The notes beneath the pieces are model-generated. The model was not told where the DNA came from. It saw only the letters and a program-made list of their open reading frames with translations, and did no database searches. The translations under genes were made by a program, and so were the position numbers. From Saprospiraceae bacterium (GTDB lineage Bacteria > Bacteroidota > Bacteroidia > Chitinophagales > Saprospiraceae), in contig JALHLK010000029.1 in the NCBI GenBank assembly GCA_022844565.1, positions 1 to 60,603 on the forward strand: a stretch of DNA of 60,603 nucleotides, in the 5' to 3' direction. Shown here piece after piece: positions 43,445 to 52,231 of this stretch (the first letter of the stretch is position 1; each line of letters opens with the position of its first letter).

Positions 43445-44080
43445 TTAGGTGTTGTTTGCTATTTTTAATAAAAAACCAATTTCTTTTTTCTTATTCCCCG
43501 CAATAAAACATTCTTTGAATATACTTTTATCTGCTTCCTTGAAGAAGTCCATATCAAACCTTAAATTTTCTTCTAAATAGTAAATCATATCATCTGCATT
43601 TATTATAGGAATATTCTTTTCCGTCCAAATGAGATCGCAAATCGCTTTTTCAGGAGAGGCCATCAGAAAACTACAATAATCGTTCATTTTGAGAGAATTA
43701 ATTCCTATAGAAAATTTAGCTTTTTGAGAAGGAAAATAGGTAAATATTCCGACAGGAGTTTTGTATTTTCGAAACCTACTCAATGACATTGATTCTACAC
43801 CAACAGTTTGTTCAGATAAAATACCATAATAGCTTAAAGCTGAGAATCGACTAACGTAGGAAGGACCATACAATGTGTTGGCAATGTTATAATTTAAATA
43901 TTGATTTTTGTGTTTTACATTATTTAAAATATAAAGACCTCTTTGTATCTTTGTTAACTCTCCATTTTCTATCATGTAACCAATTTTGTCATTTATTCTT
44001 TCGTAATTTGCTAAAAAATTAGATAAAATAGCATGACTTATAGGTACATTTTCTACATTATAAATAATTTCGGGTTTCAA
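43445..44080 (-). CDS. abiEi: AbiEi-type antitoxin/repressor
   Basis: A 211-residue protein starting at TTG (44080); the next Met is inside the HTH, so TTG is needed for a full-length domain. The N-terminal 60 residues (NDKIGYMIENGELTKIQRGLYIL) form the winged-helix of AbiEi antitoxins; YVSRFSALSYYGI and SPEKAICDLIW are conserved family segments. AbiEi proteins repress their own promoter through inverted repeats. A matching palindrome lies just downstream of the -7 box at 44108-44120. It is translated just ahead of the toxin. Confidence 0.85.
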   Translation of the reverse strand: MKPEIIYNVENVPISHAILSNFLANYERINDKIGYMIENGELTKIQRGLYILNNVKHKNQYLNYNIANTLYGPSYVSRFSALSYYGILSEQTVGVESMSLSRFRKYKTPVGIFTYFPSQKAKFSIGINSLKMNDYCSFLMASPEKAICDLIWTEKNIPIINADDMIYYLEENLRFDMDFFKEADKSIFKECFIAGNKKKEIGFLLKIANNT

Positions 44081-44102
44081 TATTTTATATTTATTTGATT
44101 AG

Positions 44103-44138
44103 ATAAACGGAATAATTCCGATTATAGATACAAATATA
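44103..44138 (-). promoter_or_regulatory. AbiE promoter and operator
   Basis: The -7 box TATATTTG (44131-44138, minus strand) is followed within a few bases of the expected transcript start by CGGAAT-A-ATTCCG (44108-44120). The palindrome extends outward as ATAA/TTAT after one mismatch. Its position fits autorepression by AbiEi. Confidence 0.6.
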
Positions 44139-44243
44139 TCATATTATTTTATTCAAAAATACAAAATTGCTTAAATATTCAAATTTATGTATTTTTCAGT
44201 AAGTGCCAATAGTATGAAATCTTATAAAACCTAATTCTTAGTA

Positions 44244-47200
44244 TCACCGCACCTGACGAGCCACCTCCCTCAGCACTTTAATAATTTGCCTCACGGCAGC
44301 ATACATTTCTTCATTTGACCCGACACTATCAAATTTTTCGACATTTCTCACCAGTGCCTTTAGAGAAACTATACCCATCTGATCTATACTTGGTTTGATT
44401 TTATGTGCAATTTTTTTAATGGCTTCTACATCGTCATTTGCTAAAGCTTTCTCTAATGTTAAAGTATTTTCATCAACTAAACCAACAAAAATAGATATCA
44501 TTTTCTGTACAAAGACATCATTGCCGCGACTAAACTGTTGAAGCTGATTCAAGTCGTATAGTGGTTCTTTTGTTTGCAGAACATCTTGACGATCCAATGC
44601 AAGGTTTTCTATTTTTACAACATCGTAAGCCAAACTCAATACATGCTCTATTTTTTTAAAAAAATCCTGCTCGTCATAGGGCTTGGTGATGAAGTCATTC
44701 ATTCCTTTTTTGAGATACAAGTCGATATCGTGCTTGAAAGCATTGGCCGTAAGTGCGATGATGGGTGTTTGGTTTTGGAGTTTTTCTCTGATAAATGTAG
44801 TGGCCTCTACACCGTCCATGACTGGCATTTGTATATCCATTAATACAATGTCAAAGTTCTGTTTTTGAATCAGTTCAGTGGCTATCAGACCATTTTCGGC
44901 TTCGACTGTTTCAAAGCCCAAAAAGTCCAAACTTTGGATGGCTATAAAACGGTTCATCTCATTATCTTCAACTAGTAGGGCCTTTTTGCCTTTGAAAGTA
45001 CCCTCTTTGATAAGTAGGCTATTGGAGGTTAAGCTGTCTGCACTTCCTATTGGCAGCATTAAATTAAAACTACAGGTTGTCCCTTTGTATTTCTCGCTTC
45101 TTACATTCATATTACCGCCCATGAGCTTGATCAAATCATTGGAGATGGCCATGCCTAAGCCTGTTCCTTCATATTTGCGGTTGGATGTATTGTGTTCTTG
45201 CGAAAATTTGTCAAATATCTTTGTAAGAAACTCTTCGGACATGCCAATACCTGTGTCAGCAACTTCAAATTTTAAAGTCTGATTTTGTTCATTTTCCTCT
45301 AGTAATTCTACAGACAAATGAATACTCCCTTTATCTGTAAATTTGATGGCATTGCCTATTAGGTTGATGAGGACTTGTCTCAATCTTGTATCGTCTCCTT
45401 TGAGCACAGGTTTTACGTTCATGCCAACATTCAACTTAAATTCTAGATTTTTATCTTTGGCTTGTGAATACATGATGGAATGAACATTATAAGCCAATGA
45501 GCTTGGGCTAAAAGCTCCCTGTACGATTTCCATATCTCCGGATTCGATTTTAGCAATGTCGAGTACATTATTGAGTATGGTTAGCAAATGTTTGGCAGAA
45601 CTTTCAGATTGTTTGACATAAAAGTGCTGTTCTGTTGTCAAATTTTCTTTTGTCAGCTGACGAATCATACCAATGATGACATTTAAAGGCGTGCGGATTT
45701 CATGACTCATATTGGCTAGAAATAGCTCTTTGGCTTTGGCTGCTGCTTCTGCAAAGGTAATGGCCTTGGCCAACTCTTCCTCAAGTCTTTTTTGTTCTGT
45801 TATATCGAGATGTATTCCTATACTTCCTATCGATTGTCCTCTATCATTGTAATTTGGAGCTCCACTTACAAACCACCAATGTTGTTTTCCAAATTTGTCA
45901 GTTACCTCAATTTCATAACTATCAGAAATAGAATGACTTCTTGTTTCATTTTTTTCATAAATAATATTTCTATGACTTTCTTTCACAAAAAGCTCAGCAG
46001 CCTTTAAGCCTTTGAGTTCATTTAATTCATAGCCTGACATATCGCAAAAACTTTGATTGGCATATATAATCACATCATTTAAGTCCACTTCCAATAGCCC
46101 TAAATTCATATTGGTTATGATATTGCGGTACTTTTCCTCTTGTAGTCGTAACTGATTTTCCCATTTTTGTCTATTTCGGATATTGATCAGCATCTGCCCA
46201 AAAAGGAATAACAATCGTTTTTCTTTATCATTGTAATCATGATGCTTTTTGACAGAATCAAAACCTACAAAGCCAACCAATTCTTTTCCATCTAATAAAG
46301 GAATAGCAATTAAACTCTTAATACCTTGTGGTTCTAAAATCGATTTTAGACCTCCTTCATCATCGTCATTAAGTGCTAATACATCAGGAATATAGAATGC
46401 TTCTCCTTTTTGGTGTTGTTCTACCCATTGAGGGAAAAACTCCATAGGAACATCCTGAAGATTAGATATTTCGGGCTCTACTCCTTCATTGCACCATTCG
46501 TATGTATTGGATGTCGTGGCCGTATTAAAATCGTAGTCAAAAATATAAGATCTGTCCGCAGATACAAAAAGTCCCATTTTTTGTAAAGAATTATTAATAG
46601 TATTTTCTACATCTTTAGGATCTAAATTGATGTAAGTAGATGCTATATCTATCAGTGCTTCTTGCAACTGCAATTCTTGATCGAGCTCTTTTTGAGCTTC
46701 ATATTGTTGGGTTCTATCAGAAACTACACCGTCCAATCTGGTAGGTTGGTTATTTTCATCATAAATAAATTTTCCTTTATTATTAACCCATTTTAGTGAT
46801 CCAGATGAAGTTTTGATTCGATATCTTACATTGAATTTACCATTTTCATTGAGTTCATTCCAAATTTCTCTACCTATTAACTTATCAGAATTTATTATTA
46901 ACTTTTGCCACAAACTAAAGTCATCCAAAAACTCTTTTATGTCTATCTCAAACATAGCTTCTACGGAGGGTGTGACAAAAAGCACCTCCATTTCAGGTAG
47001 TTTTATTGAATATACCACATCAGTCATCTCATTAAATATGCTTTCTATTTGAAGTTTTGCATGGTTGAGATCTTTATTAGATTTTTTAATTACAGCAGAT
47101 TGAGTATCAATTTTTTTTACTAAATCCGAAAGTTCATTTTTATGTATTTCAGATTGTTTTAAAACATGTAGATAATCGAATGTGGGATCATATGGTGGAA

Positions 47201-47561
47201 AATCTGCAATACTTAATTTGAATGGTTTGAGCTGCTCAATGTCCATAATCCAAAGACTCGAAATAAAAACCAACAGGTTTTCATCTGCAAATTTTCGAAA
47301 TTGCCCCCTAAAGAGTAATCCATTTTCAATATTTTTTAAATAAAATGCTTCACTCAATAATGAACTTATTGCTTCGTGATTAACTTTTTCCAAATAAGGT
47401 CTTTGGACTTGAAATAAGCTTAAATAGGAACGGCCTTCAGCATCACCTACTATTTTTTTTAAGCTATTTCCTATGACTTTTATGGTTAAGGACTCGTCCA
47501 AAACGATAGAATATGGAAAAATCTCTAAAAGTAATTCTATTTCACTTACTAATTTTCCCAT
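44244..47561 (-). CDS. hybrid histidine kinase with HNOBA, PAS, GAF, REC and HPt domains
   Basis: A 1105-residue cytoplasmic kinase with no membrane helix. Domains in order: HNOBA-like (1-140; FPYSIVLDESLTIKVIG, FQVQRPYLEKV, LSIADFPPYDPTFDYLHVL), coiled coil, PAS (175-290), GAF (300-470), PAS (480-600), HisKA (FLANMSHEIRTPLN), ATPase (NLIGNAIKFTDKG, DTGIGM, GTGLGMAI), receiver (LLVEDNEMN; MDIQMPVMDG) and a C-terminal HPt with AHKIKPS as the phospho-His site. HNOBA domains pair with H-NOX proteins, and the H-NOX gene directly precedes and overlaps this one by 13 bases. The HPt should pass phosphate to the sigma-54 activator of the same operon. Confidence 0.92.
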   Translation of the reverse strand: MGKLVSEIELLLEIFPYSIVLDESLTIKVIGNSLKKIVGDAEGRSYLSLFQVQRPYLEKVNHEAISSLLSEAFYLKNIENGLLFRGQFRKFADENLLVFISSLWIMDIEQLKPFKLSIADFPPYDPTFDYLHVLKQSEIHKNELSDLVKKIDTQSAVIKKSNKDLNHAKLQIESIFNEMTDVVYSIKLPEMEVLFVTPSVEAMFEIDIKEFLDDFSLWQKLIINSDKLIGREIWNELNENGKFNVRYRIKTSSGSLKWVNNKGKFIYDENNQPTRLDGVVSDRTQQYEAQKELDQELQLQEALIDIASTYINLDPKDVENTINNSLQKMGLFVSADRSYIFDYDFNTATTSNTYEWCNEGVEPEISNLQDVPMEFFPQWVEQHQKGEAFYIPDVLALNDDDEGGLKSILEPQGIKSLIAIPLLDGKELVGFVGFDSVKKHHDYNDKEKRLLFLFGQMLINIRNRQKWENQLRLQEEKYRNIITNMNLGLLEVDLNDVIIYANQSFCDMSGYELNELKGLKAAELFVKESHRNIIYEKNETRSHSISDSYEIEVTDKFGKQHWWFVSGAPNYNDRGQSIGSIGIHLDITEQKRLEEELAKAITFAEAAAKAKELFLANMSHEIRTPLNVIIGMIRQLTKENLTTEQHFYVKQSESSAKHLLTILNNVLDIAKIESGDMEIVQGAFSPSSLAYNVHSIMYSQAKDKNLEFKLNVGMNVKPVLKGDDTRLRQVLINLIGNAIKFTDKGSIHLSVELLEENEQNQTLKFEVADTGIGMSEEFLTKIFDKFSQEHNTSNRKYEGTGLGMAISNDLIKLMGGNMNVRSEKYKGTTCSFNLMLPIGSADSLTSNSLLIKEGTFKGKKALLVEDNEMNRFIAIQSLDFLGFETVEAENGLIATELIQKQNFDIVLMDIQMPVMDGVEATTFIREKLQNQTPIIALTANAFKHDIDLYLKKGMNDFITKPYDEQDFFKKIEHVLSLAYDVVKIENLALDRQDVLQTKEPLYDLNQLQQFSRGNDVFVQKMISIFVGLVDENTLTLEKALANDDVEAIKKIAHKIKPSIDQMGIVSLKALVRNVEKFDSVGSNEEMYAAVRQIIKVLREVARQVR

Positions 47562-48097
47562 GATACTTTTAAAATTTCGTGTGTACTTTGACCACTTAGC
47601 GATTCCACATGATCTGTGGTTACTTGTGTATTAAAAAATTTGCCCAATCCAGACATAAGACCATAAACAAATGCAGTCAGGCCAATTCTTTTGGAAAAAT
47701 AATGCAAATGCAAAGAGTTGTCTTCAACTTCAGAAATTTTAAATTCGGGTGGCGTCAATTTTGGGTACATCATCATTACTCTATTGTGAAAAGATGGAAG
47801 ATTGAGTAAGAATGTTTTAAAGTTATCGCCACCGCTTTCTAGTAAGTATCCGTAGTGATTTTTACCTGTATGCAAGATCCACCATTCACCAAAAAGACTC
47901 AATACTTCGTCAACTGTCACTCCTAATTCAGTAGCTATAGTTCCCGCCAAAGTAAAGGTAATATCGTCATCATAACTTTCACTACTGATAAAATATTCGA
48001 TATTAATATTGCTTTTTACTTTAATATCTTCCCATTTTTCCTGACCATAATTGGCAACTACCAATTCTTCAATAGATTTGTTTACAATTCCGTACAT
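47549..48097 (-). CDS. H-NOX heme nitric-oxide sensor
   Basis: A 182-residue HNOB-family protein. The heme ligand is His104 (PSFHNRVMMMYPKLTPPEF), the heme-propionate contact is the Y-x-S-x-R motif (Tyr133, Ser135, Arg137 in HYFSKR), and conserved Pro residues follow the His. Bacterial H-NOX proteins bind NO and inhibit or relieve partner kinases, often in biofilm control. Here it lies between the sigma-54 activator gene (10 bases upstream) and the HNOBA hybrid kinase (13-base overlap), so the three are one co-translated signalling unit. The length is typical of stand-alone H-NOX. Confidence 0.93.
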   Translation of the reverse strand: MYGIVNKSIEELVVANYGQEKWEDIKVKSNINIEYFISSESYDDDITFTLAGTIATELGVTVDEVLSLFGEWWILHTGKNHYGYLLESGGDNFKTFLLNLPSFHNRVMMMYPKLTPPEFKISEVEDNSLHLHYFSKRIGLTAFVYGLMSGLGKFFNTQVTTDHVESLSGQSTHEILKVSWEN

Positions 48098-48107
48098 AAC
48101 TTAATTA

Positions 48108-49460
48108 TTATATTTTGATTTCGCCACTTTTGATCATATTGTATATTTTGGACTTCCCGATGTCCAATTTTTCAGCTACAAACACTACATTTTCATCATA
48201 TTTCTTAAGATAAGTTTCGATGATTTCAATTTCAAATTCTTTTAATGTCTTTTCGGACGATGAGTATGGTTTTGCGTCACCAACCTGATAAAAACTCAAA
48301 TCTTCGGCTTTGATTTCTTGGTCATCTGTCATAACACATGCAAGGTCAATGACCGCTTTTAGTTCTCTCACATTTCCTGGCCATGTATATTTTCTTAATT
48401 TTGTTTTAGCAGTTTCTCCTAATCCCAGTGATTTAGTTTTATTTACCTTGGCATATTCTTCAATAAAATATTTGGCGAGAATAATAACATCATGATCTCT
48501 GTCTCTTAAGGCTGGTAGCTCTATAGGTAAGCCTACAATTCTAAAAAACAAGTCTTCTCTAAATCGGCCCCCTCTTACCTCTTCCGCCATATTTTTATGA
48601 GTAGCAGTGATGAGTCTTATATCAATTTTTATCGATTTAGTACCGCCAACTCGCACTACTTCCCGCTCTTGAATCACTCTCAACAACTTACTTTGGATCG
48701 ACAAATCCAACTCTCCGATTTCATCCAAAAACAAAGTACCTCCATTTGATTCTTCAAATTTTCCTAATTTCATGGCAATAGCACCTGTAAAAGCTCCTTT
48801 CTCATGACCAAAGAGCTCACTTTCTACCAATTCTTTGGGGATGGCCCCCATATTGACAGCTATAAAAGGTTTTTTACTTCGATCACTATTAAAATGTATG
48901 GCTTTGGCATAGACTTCTTTACCGGTGCCTGTTTCTCCTGTCAGAGATACGTTGATGTTGGTATTAACCGCTTTTTGAAGTAGATTAAAAGTTTTTTTGA
49001 TGGCATCACTTTGGCCAATTATCGTATTTTCGAAACTATATTTTTGCCCCAACTGCTCCTTGAGTTCTTCTACTTCCTGCCGAAGATTTAGATTTTCTCG
49101 TATGTGGATAATAGATTTCCAAAGTTGTTCTTTTGTGTGGTCGTCTTTGATGATGTAATCTCTTGCACCCGCTTTGAGCAATTCTACAGCCACTGCGATC
49201 TCTTCTTGAGCACTGATTACAATGACAGGAATCTGTTTATTACGTGCCTTGATTTCCTTGAGCAACTTGTCTCCTGTGATATCCGGAAGGCCAAAATCCA
49301 TGCAAATCAAATCAGGCTTTTTGTACATCTGATTGAGCAAATCCTTTCCGCTTGTGTATAATTCAATTTCATAATCGGGATTCATCTCAAGGTGATGCTT
49401 GAGTATTTGCCCATACCATGGATCGTCTTCTACTACGAATATATTGAAGATTTTACTCAT
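48108..49460 (-). CDS. NtrC-family sigma-54 enhancer-binding response regulator
   Basis: A 450-residue protein. The receiver (1-120) has VVEDD and phospho-acceptor Asp in LICMDFGLPD. The AAA+ domain (145-375) has Walker A GETGTGKE, the sigma-54 contact loop GAFTGA, Walker B GGTLFLDEIGE and the R-finger region GGRFREDLFFR. The Fis-type HTH at 405-450 has VVFVAEKLDIGKSKIYNMIK. Such proteins bind sites about 80-150 bases upstream of -24/-12 promoters. Three such promoters with a shared upstream site drive the neighbouring EPS locus, and this is the only sigma-54 activator in the window. It heads the H-NOX operon. Confidence 0.93.
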   Translation of the reverse strand: MSKIFNIFVVEDDPWYGQILKHHLEMNPDYEIELYTSGKDLLNQMYKKPDLICMDFGLPDITGDKLLKEIKARNKQIPVIVISAQEEIAVAVELLKAGARDYIIKDDHTKEQLWKSIIHIRENLNLRQEVEELKEQLGQKYSFENTIIGQSDAIKKTFNLLQKAVNTNINVSLTGETGTGKEVYAKAIHFNSDRSKKPFIAVNMGAIPKELVESELFGHEKGAFTGAIAMKLGKFEESNGGTLFLDEIGELDLSIQSKLLRVIQEREVVRVGGTKSIKIDIRLITATHKNMAEEVRGGRFREDLFFRIVGLPIELPALRDRDHDVIILAKYFIEEYAKVNKTKSLGLGETAKTKLRKYTWPGNVRELKAVIDLACVMTDDQEIKAEDLSFYQVGDAKPYSSSEKTLKEFEIEIIETYLKKYDENVVFVAEKLDIGKSKIYNMIKSGEIKI

Positions 49461-49488
49461 AAAAAGTTTTATTTTTTAAATGGGAGAA

Positions 49489-49512
49489 TCTTTGACTTAA
49501 ATTTTTCAAAGA
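49489..49512. promoter_or_regulatory. inverted repeat upstream of the activator gene
   Basis: TCTTTGA/TCAAAGA with a 10-base spacer lies 29-52 bases upstream of the start codon at 49460. The 315-base divergent gap 49461-49775 otherwise shows only a TCTTAAACT direct repeat (49546, 49600). I see no sigma-54 promoter or TTCCA/TGGAA site here. Confidence 0.35.
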
Positions 49513-49775
49513 CAAATATCATGAATATTTATGTTAAAATGAGACTCTTAAACTAAAATCTATTGAAATTGAAGATTTTTGTTTTTCTCATTAAAAGAAT
49601 CTTAAACTTAGCATTGAAAAACTCCCATTTGGTTCCGCTTATAATTTTCTCAATTTTAATTTAAACCTTATTATAAGATTTGGGTCTAAGAGAAAGATTT
49701 TTCCAAGTTAAATTCCCAATGACTTAAATTACATACTAATAGCAGAAATCTAAATCTAACGTTAAAAATAATAAA

Positions 49776-51092
49776 ATGAAATTGCCAAGCATTTTAGCAT
49801 TTATCATGACTTTGTTTATGTTGATACAAAATAATAAAATTTTAGCTCAATACTATTATCCTCCCGCAGCCAATGCCACATGGGAAAAGGTGACTCCTCA
49901 ATCTTTAGGCTGGAATGTAAGCTTGCTTGATAGTTTACAAAACTTCTTGGCAAGTCGAAATACAAAAAGTTTTGTAATACTTAATAAAGGAAAAATTGTG
50001 CTTGAATGGTATTTTGAAGATCATTCGAAAGATAAATTGTGGTATTGGGCGAGTGCCGGAAAAACATTAACCGCTGGTTTAGTAGGCATTGCCGAATCTA
50101 AAAATCAACTAAAACTTACCGACCCTACAAGTAAATATTTAAACAAGCAGTGGACATCATGTAATCCTATCAGTGAAGAAAAAATTACCATTTGGCATCA
50201 AATGACAATGACTACAGGTTTTGATGAAAAAGGGAACTTAGGATGCACAGATGCAGTTTGTCTAAAATGTATTGCAGAACCTGGGTCTCGATGGTTTTAC
50301 CATAATGCTCCATATACTTTACTCGATGAGGTGATCTTAAATGCAACAAAACAAAATCTTACACAATATTTTCGTAGTGAAATTGGGCAAAAAATTGGGA
50401 TGGACGGAATTTTTATCAAAAGTGATGAAAATAATGTCTTTTATTCTTCTGCCCTGAGTATGGCAAGATACGGTCACCTACTCTTAAGTCAAGGTAAATG
50501 GAATTCAACTCAAGTTATCCCTGCAGATTTCATAAAAAGGCTTTCAAACTCTAGCCAAGCAATAAATCCTTCGTATGGATTTTTGACCTGGCTAAATGGA
50601 AAAGATAAGGTTACACTACCTGGAAGTATAATATCTTTTAAAGGTCCTATATTCCCTAGTGCACCTCAAGATTTGTATGCAGCCTTGGGCAAAAATGATC
50701 AAAAATTGCATGTTGTGCCCTCCATGGATTTAGTTTTGGTCAGAATGGGTAATGCAGCTTACGACGCAAATGAAAATGTACCTTTGGCTTTAGATAGAGA
50801 AATTTGGGAATATTTAGGTAAGATAGTCGGGTTCAAGCCTTCTTCAACTGATGAAATTCAAGATAACATTTTGCCAAATGCAGTTGTGAATACATTAGTG
50901 ACAGACAATTTATTGAAAATAGACACTGATTTTCCCTTTAAAATGGGAACTATATTTAATAAAGATGGTCAAAAAATGATGGACTTTACAGACAATACCA
51001 TTGACATTTCTAATTTAAATAATGGTTTTTATATGGTGACTTTAAGACTCAATAATGGTAGTTTTAGACATGAAAAAATATTCAAATTATAA
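49776..51092 (+). CDS. T9SS-exported beta-lactamase-family serine hydrolase
   Basis: A 438-residue protein with a signal peptide (residues 1-25, ending ILAQ). The serine-hydrolase domain has the S-x-x-K motif in WASAGKTLTAG near residue 92 (Ser-Ala-Gly-Lys) and a Y-x-N motif in WFYHNAPYTL near 173. Such class-C/esterase-like enzymes act on esters or D-amino-acid peptides. Residues 360-438 form a type-A T9SS sorting domain ending NGFYMVTLRLNNGSFRHEKIFKL, so it is secreted or surface-attached. It is divergent from the EPS regulators with no sign of the same control. Confidence 0.87.
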   Translation: MKLPSILAFIMTLFMLIQNNKILAQYYYPPAANATWEKVTPQSLGWNVSLLDSLQNFLASRNTKSFVILNKGKIVLEWYFEDHSKDKLWYWASAGKTLTAGLVGIAESKNQLKLTDPTSKYLNKQWTSCNPISEEKITIWHQMTMTTGFDEKGNLGCTDAVCLKCIAEPGSRWFYHNAPYTLLDEVILNATKQNLTQYFRSEIGQKIGMDGIFIKSDENNVFYSSALSMARYGHLLLSQGKWNSTQVIPADFIKRLSNSSQAINPSYGFLTWLNGKDKVTLPGSIISFKGPIFPSAPQDLYAALGKNDQKLHVVPSMDLVLVRMGNAAYDANENVPLALDREIWEYLGKIVGFKPSSTDEIQDNILPNAVVNTLVTDNLLKIDTDFPFKMGTIFNKDGQKMMDFTDNTIDISNLNNGFYMVTLRLNNGSFRHEKIFKL

Positions 51093-51104
51093 ATTAAAGG
51101 ATTA

Positions 51105-51266
51105 ATACCAAATGAGTTTACAAATTAGTCCAAAATAAAAGAATGGATTTTTTATTAAGTCGATGAAAAAAATCGTTGCATAGCCTAAGCTACGGAACTA
51201 TTTTTTGAAGAAGAATCAATAAAAAAGATAACTTTTATTGGACTAATCTGTATGTTCATTTGGTAT
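51105..51266. repeat. 162-bp MITE-like palindrome, copy 1
   Basis: It starts ATACCAAATGA and ends TCATTTGGTAT, with ATTAGTCCAA/TTGGACTAAT as a second paired block. The whole element is an imperfect palindrome with apex TAGCctaaGCTA. It differs from copy 2 at only three bases. Flanks are AT-rich; no clear target duplication is visible. Confidence 0.8.
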
Positions 51267-51424
51267 AACTTAGTCTGTGGTTTAGTTTCAAACAAAATCA
51301 GGATTTTGATAATCACATAACAACTTGATTTGATTTTAATCGGTGCAACTTTCTGCATCATAAACACTTTTTTTATTAAGAATCTAAAATTTTGAAGTTC
51401 TATTCAATTTTCTATGGTCAAATA

Positions 51425-51586
51425 ATACCAAATGAGTTTACAAATTAGTCCGAAATAAAAGAATGGATTTTTTATTAAGTCGATGAAAAAAATCGTTGCG
51501 TAGCCTAAGCTACGGAACTATTTTTTGAAGAAGAATCAATAAAAAAGACAACTTTTATTGGACTAATCTGTATGTTCATTTGGTAT
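51425..51586. repeat. 162-bp MITE-like palindrome, copy 2
   Basis: Near-identical to copy 1 (three substitutions in 162 bases), in the same orientation, 158 bases downstream. The spacer 51267-51424 has no gene. Together the two copies fill most of the 607-base gap 51093-51699. Confidence 0.8.
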
Positions 51587-51699
51587 AAATTTATCATTGT
51601 GCTAATAACTCAATTATCAAAAACATAATTGCACTTATTAATTCAAACTGTAATCTGCCTGTAGATTAAAATTTTAATTTTTACCTTAGTATATTTTAA

Positions 51700-52209
51700 T
51701 TGGAGTTGCTAATTTTTTCAACTTATAATTCTGTCAGTTTGCAAGTTATTTCATTTGATGGTTTATGCTTTAAAGCGATTAATAGCGAGGGCTTTGAACA
51801 AGCTTCGTTAGAATACACATCTATAGAACGTAAACAAGCAAAGTTGAAGGAGGTTGAAACTTTTGATCTAAATCAACTAAATGATCAAACTTGGATTACG
51901 ATTCTGAAAGTTGCTGAGTTAGAGAAGCTGATTGTTTCTACCAAATTAGAGGCTAATGGGATGTTTTCAATCAAAAGCTTTTACGGTAGAAATATTTTTG
52001 TTTTAAAACAACTATCGGACCCCAATTATTTTGTTTTATTTGATAATAAAGAACTCCCATTGATACAAATAAAAAAGTCAAAACCTATTGTAAATTGTTT
52101 AGAGGCGTATGAAATTAACTCCAGTTCAAAAGATACATTAAAAAGTGATTGGTTTCTGATTCTTCACGCTGTACATTGTGCTTCATTATTGGGCCAAAAG
52201 ACTAAATAA
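51700..52209 (+). CDS. hypothetical protein, 169 aa
   Basis: I do not recognise this 169-residue protein. It starts at TTG (51700) or a second TTG at 51706; no ATG is near. It has no signal peptide. The pattern is alternating strands and helices, ending in SDWFLILHAVHCASLLGQ. It ends 22 bases before the ATG of the LytS-type kinase, so it may belong to that operon and serve as an accessory protein. Confidence 0.5.
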   Translation: MELLIFSTYNSVSLQVISFDGLCFKAINSEGFEQASLEYTSIERKQAKLKEVETFDLNQLNDQTWITILKVAELEKLIVSTKLEANGMFSIKSFYGRNIFVLKQLSDPNYFVLFDNKELPLIQIKKSKPIVNCLEAYEINSSSKDTLKSDWFLILHAVHCASLLGQKTK

Positions 52210-52231
52210 AAAAATATTAAGCAAAAAAATA

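Noticed and set aside
44574-45282. Plus-strand ORFs inside the hybrid kinase gene
   Set aside because: They lie opposite the receiver and ATPase domains, whose motifs are complete on the minus strand.
51105-51586. Two repeats separated by a similar-sized spacer as a mini CRISPR array
   Set aside because: The repeats are 162 bases and palindromic along their length, there are only two, and no cas gene is near.
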